DNA from: Lantana camara
Taxonomy: Eukaryota; Streptophyta; Magnoliopsida; Lamiales; Verbenaceae
Length of the DNA stretch: 64,000 nucleotides
Reading direction: 5' to 3'
Assembly (NCBI GenBank): GCA_037501455.1
Contig: CM074863.1
Span: 12,210,001-12,274,000, forward strand
Shown: in pieces, positions 11,485 through 21,245 of the stretch
Position numbering within the stretch: position 1 is the stretch's first letter
How the letters are laid out: every line of letters begins with the position of its first letter
The notes under the pieces: generated by a model
The model's database searches: none
What the model was told of the DNA's origin: nothing
What the model saw: the letters and a program-made list of their open reading frames with translations, nothing else
Translations under genes and position numbers: made by a program

Positions 11485-14424
11485 TCAATTAAACTGGAAA
11501 ACAGAAATAACATTAAAGAGTATACCTTCACAATAATCCCAACCATCAACAAGAACTTGAAGGTCGTCGTTCCCCAGTTCCCGTTGTTGTTCTTGAATTC
11601 CCAATGCTGATGATCTCAAAGCTGAATTCTGTGCCGCCAAGTAAATCAGTTGAAGAGTCGGAATATCTCCAATTTCAAGAGGGATCTCCTCTAATGCATC
11701 GCAGTATATGATATGAAGACGCTCAAGGCGAGGGAAGTGAGTATTTTCTGCTCGCCAGTACTTGAGAGAATTTAACCTGTCCATTTCCAGGAATTTCAGC
11801 TTGAGGAATTCCTCTTCTATGGGTTCCCATTCTTCTCCCAAAAATGCATTTACTCTTAGTTTGAGAACTTGCAGATTGGGCAAGGAACCCACGACACTCA
11901 TGTCTTTCCAAGGAAGTTTGCAACCTTCTAGAGTCAACTTTATGAGAGCCGAAGAAAAGGCAAAGTTCTCAGGTAAGGGCATTGCATTCCGTTTGGAAAT
12001 ATCAAACCAAATAGAGAGAGTCTCGAGTTGCTGCAGATGAACCAGATTGCCCAGCCCATAATCCTCCCAAAATTGGTGTCCCTCGAAAGAGCATTTGAAT
12101 CCCAATTTCTTAAGGTTTGGAATCATTTCAATGGTATCACTAGTGAATCTGAAATTTTCTCCTACCGAGAGTGTTTGTAGGCTTCCCAGGAGAGGAACTC
12201 CATCAATAATCCTAACTTCATCATAAGGAATCGGCGGCAATGTTACTCCCTTTTTGGATATAACATGCCTTAGTTGTGGCATTTTCCAAATTTCAGATGG
12301 TAACGATTCACGTGTACGCAAAATTAACGTTTGAAGATTTTGAAGGTGGAATATACGTGGAGGAACATGGAAGTCGTCTAAACGAAGATTAACGTACCTT
12401 AAATGTAATAGCTCGGTGATTTTAAAATGTAATAGCTCAAAGATTTTCTCAGAACTAAATTGTAATAGCTCTAAGATTTCATCAGCTTCTGAGTAGCAGA
12501 TCGTAGCTCTTGCATCCAATATCCTCAACATTTTACAACCCGATGTAGCTAATAATGAGTCATTCTCAAAACGAGAATCGGGGGGATAATAGATAAGAGA
12601 ACGAACATGTGAGCCGTGTTTCTTTTTTAGGATGAAGGAAGTTTGAACATAGACACGACGTACATTTTCGATGGATACTCTCTGAAAATCATGTTTTTGT
12701 CGCACACAGAGAAGAAAATTCTCATCATGAGCTCTTTGGGAGCACAAGTCTCTCAAGACATCATGAATGATACAAAACTTGAATTTGCCATCGGATTTTT
12801 TTCTGGTGATCAAAACAAGATTTCTATTCACAAGATCTCTTAAATACTCTTCCCCCACTTCTTCTAAGCTTTTGGATTCATTCGCTTTTAGAAATCCCTC
12901 CGCAACCCATAGCTTAATGAGCTTAGATATGCGGATTTCATGATCTTCCGGATAGCCTCCCAAATATAGAAAACATGGTTTGAGATGATGAGGCAAGTGG
13001 TTGTAACTCAAAGACAATATTGTCGACAAATGTTCATCATTCTGATCAATAGCAATCGAACTTACTTTTCTTGCTATGTTTTCCCAAATATGTTGCGACC
13101 TTTTGACATTTGCGAGAACTCCTGCAATTATCACAATCGCAAGTGGAAGTCCTTTGCAATTATTTGCAATCAGCTTCCCAAGAAATTCCAATTCTTTTGG
13201 GCAATGTTTTCGCCCAAACACTTTCTCTCGAAGGAGGATCCAACTCTGGTCCTCATTTAAGAACTGCATTTGATGATGAAATTTTGAACTGCTAGCAGAA
13301 TTAGCCACATTAGATAATCTGGTAGTGATTATTATTCTGCTTCCATTTGAATTGTCTGGAAATATCCTTCTAATATCGTCCCAGAATTTTGCCTCCCATA
13401 CATCATCCATGACGATGAGATACCTTCTTCCAAACAAAATTTTATATATACGTCGTTGCAATTCATCCTTTTTTTTCTTCTCATCTCTATTCAATTCCTC
13501 CTTCTTTTTCTTCTCATCTCTATCCAATTCCTCCTTGTTGATATTCAGTGAGTTTACAATAGAATGAAGAATGTCATCTCTATCCAAGTCCTCCTTGTTC
13601 TTCTTTTTCTCATCTCTATCCAATGCCTCCTCCTCCTCATCTCTATCCAATTCCTCCTTGTTGATATTCAGTGAGTTTACAATATCCAGAAGAATGTTTT
13701 CCAATTGATAATTTTGAGATACAGTAACCCAAACACGACGATCAAAATGATCGTGTATAAGCTTATCGTCAAAAATATTTCTAGCAGAAGTAGTCTTACC
13801 GAGGCCCCCCATACCGGCAATAGAAATGACCTCAAGCTTGGATGATTCTCCACACAGCTGGGCTTTTATTGTTGTCATGAGGTCGTCATTAAATACAAAC
13901 ATCGTATTTTTGCCACTCAGTTCTTGTACTCTTGATGCCAAATTTTCATGAACTGTGTTGCTTTCTGCTTTGATCCTTATCAACTCTTCCAGAGTGGAAT
14001 CAACTTCTGTCCTCACCTTCCCCAAGTCTCGATAATATTTCTTCTTCGCAATATAATCAAGTGGTTTTCGGAAAGTAGAACCCAAGTGCCTGCGAACTCT
14101 CTCAACTCCAAGAGTTCTATTTTCCAGATGAACATGAGGTAATAAAGGAGTTGAAATATGGGATTCAATCAAATCCTGCGCACGATAAGCTACATTTCTG
14201 ATTCTCCGTTCCAGAATGCTATTTGATTCTTCTTCGTGATCTTTGGGGGAATAATCATCCAACATTTCCAGCAAAAGATTGAACTTTGCATAGAGAGAGA
14301 CGTGAAGTTGGTGTTTGTCAAGAAGAAAGTTTGGATATTGATGGTGATGGGCTATATCCTTGAGTAATTGAACAACTGAAACAAGAGCAGCATAATATGC
14401 CATAGTTGATTGGATCTCCTTCAA
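11485..14424 (-). CDS. R1-type CC-NB-ARC-LRR immune receptor (copy 1)
   Basis: A 979-codon single-exon frame encodes an intracellular plant NLR. This class detects pathogen effectors and triggers the hypersensitive response. In order it shows a coiled-coil N-terminus (about 1-170), P-loop GMGGLGKTT (204-212), kinase-2 LIVMDDVW (336-343), RNBS-B GSRIIITTR (361-369), GLPLAI (425-430), an RNBS-D-like CFLYLGGYPEDHEI stretch, an IHD form of the MHD motif (553-555), then leucine-rich repeats. It resembles late-blight R1 homologues. Met8 (14403), starting MAYYAALVS, is the more usual start for this family. Unusual is a highly charged duplicated insert at about 245-322 between RNBS-A and kinase-2. 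The last codons span a good splice donor, so the true C-terminus may differ. A foldback MITE lies 93 bp upstream of the first ATG. Confidence 0.95.
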   Translation of the reverse strand: MKEIQSTMAYYAALVSVVQLLKDIAHHHQYPNFLLDKHQLHVSLYAKFNLLLEMLDDYSPKDHEEESNSILERRIRNVAYRAQDLIESHISTPLLPHVHLENRTLGVERVRRHLGSTFRKPLDYIAKKKYYRDLGKVRTEVDSTLEELIRIKAESNTVHENLASRVQELSGKNTMFVFNDDLMTTIKAQLCGESSKLEVISIAGMGGLGKTTSARNIFDDKLIHDHFDRRVWVTVSQNYQLENILLDIVNSLNINKEELDRDEEEEALDRDEKKKNKEDLDRDDILHSIVNSLNINKEELDRDEKKKKEELNRDEKKKKDELQRRIYKILFGRRYLIVMDDVWEAKFWDDIRRIFPDNSNGSRIIITTRLSNVANSASSSKFHHQMQFLNEDQSWILLREKVFGRKHCPKELEFLGKLIANNCKGLPLAIVIIAGVLANVKRSQHIWENIARKVSSIAIDQNDEHLSTILSLSYNHLPHHLKPCFLYLGGYPEDHEIRISKLIKLWVAEGFLKANESKSLEEVGEEYLRDLVNRNLVLITRKKSDGKFKFCIIHDVLRDLCSQRAHDENFLLCVRQKHDFQRVSIENVRRVYVQTSFILKKKHGSHVRSLIYYPPDSRFENDSLLATSGCKMLRILDARATICYSEADEILELLQFSSEKIFELLHFKITELLHLRYVNLRLDDFHVPPRIFHLQNLQTLILRTRESLPSEIWKMPQLRHVISKKGVTLPPIPYDEVRIIDGVPLLGSLQTLSVGENFRFTSDTIEMIPNLKKLGFKCSFEGHQFWEDYGLGNLVHLQQLETLSIWFDISKRNAMPLPENFAFSSALIKLTLEGCKLPWKDMSVVGSLPNLQVLKLRVNAFLGEEWEPIEEEFLKLKFLEMDRLNSLKYWRAENTHFPRLERLHIIYCDALEEIPLEIGDIPTLQLIYLAAQNSALRSSALGIQEQQRELGNDDLQVLVDGWDYCEGILFNVISVFQFN
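13459..13692 (-). repeat. Charged internal duplication in NB-ARC coding region
   Basis: Residues about 245-322 of the NLR contain two copies of a segment around IVNSLNINKEELDRDE, each followed by short repeats of the type LDRDEKKK or LNRDEKKKK. At DNA level the sense repeat core encodes GAGTTGGATAGAGATGAGAA-like units. Related NLRs go almost directly from RNBS-A to kinase-2. The reading frame is kept. The copy-2 equivalent is 47702-47935. Confidence 0.85.
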
Positions 14425-14516
14425 TACTCTGACAGAGACACGAACCAGAAGAGATTTTAGAGGATTATTGATAGAAACTGTGCTCTTGTTTTATTCAACT
14501 TGTCTAATTAGATTAA

Positions 14517-14909
14517 GGGTTTTTTTTTTAATAGTACCCATGAGTTGAAAAAATTTGTTTTTGCTCCCCATTTTCAAAAAAGTTTGCGTTTGCTCCCCAG
14601 ATAAGAATTAAAAATTTTGTTTACTCCCCATTTTTTTGAAATGTCGTATGAAAATTCAAGAATCATGTATAAAAATCACCAGATCTAGTATAAAAATTCA
14701 AGAATCACGTATATACACAAATCTGCGAAAAATATATTAGATCTGGTGATTTTTATACTTGATTCTTGAATTTTTATACGACATTTCAAAAAAAAGGGGA
14801 GTAAACGAAACTTTTGATCCTTATCTGGGGAGCAAATGCAAACTTTTTTAAAAATTGAGAGCAAAAACAAATTTAAGTTCCCATTTGAGGATTTTTTGCA
14901 TATTTCCTC
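14517..14909. mobile_element. Foldback MITE upstream of NLR (copy 1)
   Basis: A 393-bp element has arms of about 150-170 bp that are inverted copies of each other (for example the GTTTACTCCCC and GAAATGTCGTAT blocks on the left recur reversed on the right), meeting near 14700-14735. Flanks TTAGATTAA (14508-14516) and TTAGACTAA (14910-14918) match at 8 of 9 bases, so it is probably Mutator-derived. It ends 93 bp from the first NLR ATG and may supply or disturb the promoter or produce small RNAs. Confidence 0.75.
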
Positions 14910-14918
14910 TTAGACTAA

Positions 14919-16393
14919 AGGCTGGTTATACCGTTATTTTGACGACACAGGAAGACCAGATTGGATTAGTTAATTTCTCTTACGGCCTTGCTAACTATGA
15001 TTAAAGTGCACACACTAATCTTAAACTAATCTATTAATGAATTAGTGGTTTGCAGACCCATCTTTTCTTATATCTATTCGCACATAATGTCTCCTCGGGT
15101 GATCATTTGAATTTGGGTACTGCAGATATTCAATAGGAGGATGACCTTCTCAATTTAATTGTTCCATTTCAGAATCTTATGCCTTAGTTGAGGGATATAA
15201 GGTGTGAACTCAGGCTTGACTATTTCTAAAAATGTGAGATTTGATGATCGAGAAATGCACATAGAACTCAACTTTTCATGTAAATGTGTAATTTGTTTAT
15301 TGTGAAAGAAGAAGCTCATCTACGACTACGCGCATGGAGACAACTCGAATTCCAAGGCAAATTTGTTGTTACACATTGATATCTTGAAATAATAATTGTG
15401 CTTCCCATTATATATGTTCACATTAGCATGACTTGCTTTTCGGTGAATAATCACGAGTTGTGTAACTTTTTACTAAAATACTAAGCTACTTGTAAATTTT
15501 AAATTGATTAGGCAGTTCCCCATTAAAACTTTCGGAAAAAGATAGAATTTGAAAAGAATGATTTCAGTTTATAATTTAGGACTAATCCCAGACATTTTTG
15601 GGTTTAGTCGCTTTGTTTAATTTTTGAATCGATGTGATTGTTCCCCTAACCTTGAAAAATATCACACATAACTTCTTTAGCAAAACAGACATGTCCAAAG
15701 TAGATTTCAAATATCTTGGTATTATATATCAAATTGAATCTCTTAACGCAACGAACACAACAACAATGGTCTCAAAATCAAAATCCGACAATCGAAGAAC
15801 AGAAATCACCGGTCAAAGATGACACAAGAGGATGAAGCATTGTAGGGACTCTCGAAGGCTAATAGGGTCAACTGGGGTATAGGTTGTGTTCGCCTTGGAG
15901 AGACGAACACGACGACGGTGGTCTTGAAACTTGGGTCGCTACACACTTTCTTCTCGAATCCTATGTTGATGTGCATCTGTTCTGCCTTTCGTCCGCCTCT
16001 GCCTCCTCATCCAAAGCGCTTCCTACACCGCGCCACCGCCACGCTGCTGCACACTTTCTTTTTCTCCACGTGAGATTAGTTAAGTTTTGGGGTTTTTCTT
16101 TGCTTTATTCAATTTTTCGAAGAGAGTGTAATTTTTCTTGGTGTTTTTGGGGGAGGGAGCTAATTTTCTGGCCAATTTGTTGTTAAGAGTTTCGATTCAG
16201 AGGTTTGAAGCTACAATTTTTTTTTATTTTTTTTTGGCTTCAAATTTGAAGCTATAATTAGTTTTAATTTCAACGTAGGTTTATTCCAAGAAAATTGATT
16301 TTCCTTTTTTTTTTTTTTTTTGAATTTTTTTTTAGTTTTCATCTATTCTTACCCTTCAGCTTAGAACAAATCTTTGGGATTCCTGAAAAGGCA
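14919..16393. other. Non-coding, including 5'-UTR-like part of lipase fragment
   Basis: I see no gene between the MITE and about 15860. Blocks 14973-15060 and 15424-15535 are diverged copies of 18210-18280 and 17957-18070, traces of an older local duplication. From about 15870 to 16390 the sequence has C/T-rich exon-like and T-rich intron-like character and a T-tract ending in AG just before the SDP1-like ATG. This may be a 5' leader that moved with the lipase fragment. The copy-2 equivalent is 49162-50636. Confidence 0.45.
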
Positions 16394-16513
16394 ATGGATA
16401 TAACAAATGAAGGTAGTGTTAATTCATTTTCATTTGGGCCTTCTACTCTGTTCGGCCACCCAATTGCATTCAGAGTCTTATTCTGCATATCTATATCACA
16501 TTTGAGGTATTAA
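16394..16513 (+). pseudogene. N-terminal fragment of SDP1-like triacylglycerol lipase gene (copy 1)
   Basis: About 39 codons from ATG 16394 read like the very start of SUGAR-DEPENDENT1-type patatin lipases, which break down seed oil at the lipid-body surface. Visible landmarks are [20 protein letters not shown] and IAFRVLFC. The family continues after the next leucine-arginine with the rest of a protein of more than 800 residues; here a stop follows at once (SHLRY, stop) and no patatin domain (GGGxxG, GxSxG) is found nearby. The conserved GRTIAF has become GHPIAF. It is a gene fragment, possibly carried here by a transposon whose ends I could not find. Confidence 0.6.
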
Positions 16514-18369
16514 ATCTTTGGGATGTTGTTTATTAGTGCTTTATCTTAATCTCTCTTTTTGTTTTTTAATTTGAAAATTAAGAGAACTTCCGACAAATCC
16601 CGCCAGATCTTGGTGGTGGTGAGCAAAATGATAAATCCCTCCGGCCGCCAGTGGGGTTTCGCTGGAACAAAGAAATAAACAAAAAAAGATTAAAGGTGCT
16701 AAGATAATTAGATTTTTAATTAGGCTTTTTAAATTTGAATAAAGAATTTAATTAAATTGAATAGGAATTTTAACGGAAATTTAATCAATTTGAATAGAAA
16801 TATAATTAATTTGGGGTTTTTAACTAAATTAAGAATTTTCTTTTAATTAATAAATAGTTTCTATTCAATGATATAATTAACAATATTATATTTATTAAAT
16901 TAATAAATAATTTATATTTAATGATTAATAGAAAATATTTGTATAATATTAGCAGTATTTACTAAATCATTGCAGATCATATTATAAACGGTTATAATTA
17001 TATTACAATACAAAAGAAAATTACAAATAAGTTCTGATCTTTTCTTTTTATAACAAAACGATCCCTATATTTTATGAATTTTAGAATACAGTCTTTAGGG
17101 CATTTTGGTCATTTTTCCAAAAAAATAAAATATTCAGGGGTATTTTTGGAATCCTAACGTACGTCATGGACCTCTAACGAAATCATACCTTAGGGAATAT
17201 AATGTAAAATCCAAAAGAATAGGACCGACTTATAATTAGGCCTAACACGAGGGTAGTCAAATGTAATTCTCCCTAAATTTAATTTAGATTCATGATTTTT
17301 TATGATTTTTTATATGAAACCACTATAATTGGATATATATACTGCATCGTTGTATTAGTAAATCACATTTCAAGAGTGTATTCTGGTTTTAGGAAAAGGT
17401 CTCTTTAACAAGTTTCTTTTAGTTTTCACTAATCTGCAAATTATTTCTCGTATAAATAGGCTCGACTTGCATATCTAGTAGGGAGGATGACTGTAAGCTA
17501 ATTCACAAACTGTGATTTGGAAAATTACAGAAACATCCCCTATAAGAATTTGTATATTACACCCATCAAGTGGATAACAACGTAACTAATGGAAAGTCTG
17601 CACATTATTGGAATGAGTTTAACCTATCTGGCAGCAATTGAAACACTTGATATGATTTTCAACAGAACGAGCCTCCAAATGTACTACGACACCAAGATAG
17701 CCCGCCAAGGCATTTTGGGAAATCAAAAAAAAAAAATAATAATAATTAACGGAATTCAACTGAACTCTTTGGTGGAGATGCAAATGTTTTCTTTTTGGTA
17801 GCAGCTGCAATCAGGCTAAGCTAGTTGGAGGACATACAAATGGTATAAATACGGGCACGGCTGGGGTATATTTATAATAAATGTAACAAGAAGTCCGTGT
17901 TTGTAATCATCCCTAACCACAAGGGACCTAAATGTAATGTTCCTATGTATTATTAAGATTAGCATAACTTAGTGACTAATCACATGAATTCTTTAACTTT
18001 TTACTAAAATACTAAGCAACTTCCCATTCTATAATCAATGATGCAGGCCCCAGTAAGACTCCCGAAGAAGAAAATTTTAACAAATGATGTCTTAGTCTTT
18101 ATCTAAATATATATTTTTATTACTTTAATATACTATTAAACTTATGATAAATAAAACAAATTAATTAAACTGTATAATGAAATAAAACCTCTTAACTATA
18201 TGGGTTTTCATTTCTCTTACAGGCTGGCTAACTTTGATTGGAGTGCGCTCACTAATCAAAGACTGAGTGAATCAGAGGACCTTTTCTTTTTACTTTGTAT
18301 AATGACACGAACATACCCTCAGGTTTGGCGTTATTACACAAATTCCTCTTGAAGTCCTATTAGATAGAA
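16514..18369. other. Non-coding region between lipase fragment and LINE
   Basis: Very AT-rich, with no gene recognised. The frames near 17589-17801 run into an A-tract and have no family signature. Weak terminal inverted repeats around 17014/17275 and 17519/17950 hint at old MITEs, but neither has a convincing target duplication. The copy-2 equivalent is 50757-52612. Confidence 0.5.
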
Positions 18370-20494
18370 ATGGGAAATGGAAACCGATTATGGGAAGCAG
18401 TGAATGACAGATTATGGGAACCGATTGCCACGTGCCGAGGAGGGCCTAAGATCTCTCACCTACTCTTTGCCAGTGATATAATTTTCTCCCTATCGGTAAC
18501 CAAGGAATGTGCTGAAACAGTCAGGAGAGTCATGGATAAGTTTTGCAGATCATCCGGGCTCAAAGTGAACATCAACAAGTCGAAGGTCTTCTTCAGTCCC
18601 AACACACCTATCGATATGAGAAGAGTGGTTGTCAATATTACGGGAATAACTGAAACTTTGGAGCTTGGGAAATATCTTGGAATCAAAATGAGTCATGGCC
18701 GCCCTACGCGAGAATGCTTCACAAACATCATTGAGAGAGTGGAATCACGGATCTCTAGTTGTTCAATCAGTGATGACTTCCATGCCGATCTATCACATGC
18801 ATACTAACTGGCTCCCGAGACATGTTTGTGATAAACTCGACCAACTCAACAGGAACTTCGTTTGGTCTTCGGATTCGAATAGAAGGAAGACACACCTCGT
18901 TGGTTGGCATAAAATCACGAGAAAGAAAACCTGTGGGGGGTTGGGGTTGAGAGAAGCGAGGAAAGCAAACATCGCAATGCTTGCCAAAGCGGGATGGAAA
19001 TTGGCAACTAGAACTGATAATTTGTGGGGCAAAATCTTTAAAGCAAAATACCTCAAAGGGGGGGACATAAGGGAACACAATCCAAGTGCCTCGGCATCTA
19101 GAACGTGGAAAGGGATTAGCAAGAGTGTCAAAGCGCTTAAGGGCAATCTGGGATGGCGAATCGGAGATGGGCGCACCATCAACATGTGGGACGACACATG
19201 GTTTGGGAATATGAGGCTAAGAGACAGAGTGGATGGAGAAATCCACCAAGAAGAAGAAGACATGAAAGTAGCAGATCTCATTGAGGAGGAAGGAAGATGG
19301 AATTTGCGTGGCCTAAAAACGAAACTCCCAGCTGAGGCCATTGAGGAGATTCTGGCAATTCCGATACCCGAACACAGAACGGAGGCTGATCAATTGTACT
19401 GGAAAGGGATGGAAAATGGCAAGTTCTCATGCAAATCAGCTTACGATGCTTTGCGCGATGCATATGAAGGAGGTAACGGAAACTGGACATGGGTTTGGAA
19501 AATGAAAATTCCAAATAAACTCAAAACTTTTCTTTGGCTGATTGAGCACAGAAGCCTGATGACGAAGGCTCTGCAGTACGACAGAAACATCAGCGAAAAC
19601 GCTCAATGTGTTCGCTGCGGAGCTGAACGTGTAGATATTTGGCATGTTTTATGTGGCTGCTACTTAGCACAGTCAGTTTGGAGGAAAATTATTCATGAGG
19701 ATGATGTTACGCGGTTCAACCAAGTAGATAAGGAAGATTGGGTTAGAAGCTGTACAAAAAATTCCTTCAAGCTGAAGATGGATGTTCGGGGTACTTGGCA
19801 AAGCATCTTCATGGCTACCATATGGAGCATTTGGAAGGCTCGCAATCTCGCGACGTATAAGAAGAAACGAGAGCCGGTACACATCACGGTATACTCCGGG
19901 TTGATGTTAGCTCAAGACTTGGAGCGAATAATGGTACGACACAGGAAGGAGACAAGGAAAAAGCCGAAGCAAGCTTGGTCTAAACCACCACAAGGATGGG
20001 TGAAACTCAATACCGATGGTAGCCTACAAACTCAAAGGCGGACAGCGGCGGCTGGTGGGGTCTTAAGAGACAAGAAAGGAAACTGGTTGTGTGGCTTTTC
20101 CATGAAACTGGGGAACATCTCAATCACCTTAGCGGAACTCCTGGGGCTAAGAGAAGGGTTGAAAATTGCTTGGGAAAGAAGGATAGCACGGGTCGTGGTC
20201 GAATACGATTCCGAAACTGTGATTAAACTCGTGAAGCACGGGGACATAGAACGGCATCCCTACGGGCAGATCATCAAGGACTGTAGGATCCTCTTACACA
20301 AGCCTTGGGAAGTGAAATTTGGGCACATTTACCGTTCGGGAAATATGATGGCAGATGCATTGGCCAAACTTGGGCACAATCTGGACGAATGCAAGAGCAT
20401 ATGGGAACAACAACCAAGAGAGATTGAGGTTGATGAAGATGGGAGCAACATGTAACGTCGGCTAGTCTCTGTTACTGACCAAAAAAAAAAAAAA
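18370..20494 (+). mobile_element. 5'-truncated plant LINE (L1-type) with RNase H (copy 1)
   Basis: Only the 3' half of ORF2 remains. The first frame (18370-18807) is the end of the reverse transcriptase, with the active-site FADD changed to FASD (residues 33-36). A deletion and frame change near 18755 separate it from the second frame (18695-20455, 586 codons). That frame carries the RT-linked zinc-knuckle segment with CVRC..HVLC (305-320) and a C-terminal RNase H domain with all four acidic residues: D441 (NTDGS), E481 (AELLGL), D505 (YDSE) and D554 (MADALAK). An A-tract at 20481-20494 marks the 3' end. No endonuclease domain is present. It cannot mobilise itself. I found no target duplication. 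Confidence 0.9.
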
Positions 20495-21245
20495 GTTAAA
20501 CAAAATGCAAATTTCTTGATATTATCCATAAATAATTACCATAAACAGTATTCAGGGCGCTGATACAACCTCATTCTCACTGAAAACCATTCAGGGAGCA
20601 GAAGAAAAAAGAAAGAACAATCAAAGCCTCAAAATACATGATCTGAAGAAACTCTTACTAAAATGTTTTGACATTCAGTGGTCAGCCAGGGATCCAGAAG
20701 AAGAGAATGAAGGGAATTCAATGGTGGAATTGCAGGCTCTTTCATTGGTGAAAACAGGGACAACAGGGCAATCAATGAAGTTGGAGGCAGAGGTATCCAC
20801 ATACAAGTAAACCTGGAAAAGCTGGCTGTTTCCTGCTAGATCAGCATTGCAATCGAGCACCGGTTCGTGCCCCGTCCCTGCGCGCTTTGATTGCTTCTTT
20901 TATGCTATCTGTACTGTAAAAGCCTCCGGGATTGATCCCTGCATCTTTAAGGAGTTTTAGCAAGTTGGATTTATCCTTCAAGTCCAGGGCAGCTTTAAAA
21001 TAAGAGTGCTGGTCGAGGCCGCTGCAGGTTCCGTGTTTCTTCCATTCGTGATTCCAGAATTTGATTCCGTCTGCTGACGGGCATGATAGTGTTGGCCAGT
21101 CCTTCTGCATTCTGCTCAAAAGATCTTCGATCTGTACCAACATGTTTGATTACCCATCATGTTCTTACTTGTAAACCAACAGATTCAAAAGAAATTACAA
21201 AAAACACCCAATTGCAAAGCCCAGCAAATGAGAAGTGAAATAGAA

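Noticed and set aside
15884..16186. 100-codon plus-strand frame
   Set aside because: No recognisable protein. It overlaps the leader-like region of the lipase fragment and reads poorly as coding.
17003..17280. MITE with GAAAATTACAAAT-like ends
   Set aside because: The ends pair only loosely and no target duplication is visible.
17519..17950. MITE with GGAAAATTACA-like ends
   Set aside because: Terminal match is about two thirds and the flanks do not match.
18767..19341. Minus-strand frames over the LINE
   Set aside because: They are shadows of the LINE ORF2 frame.
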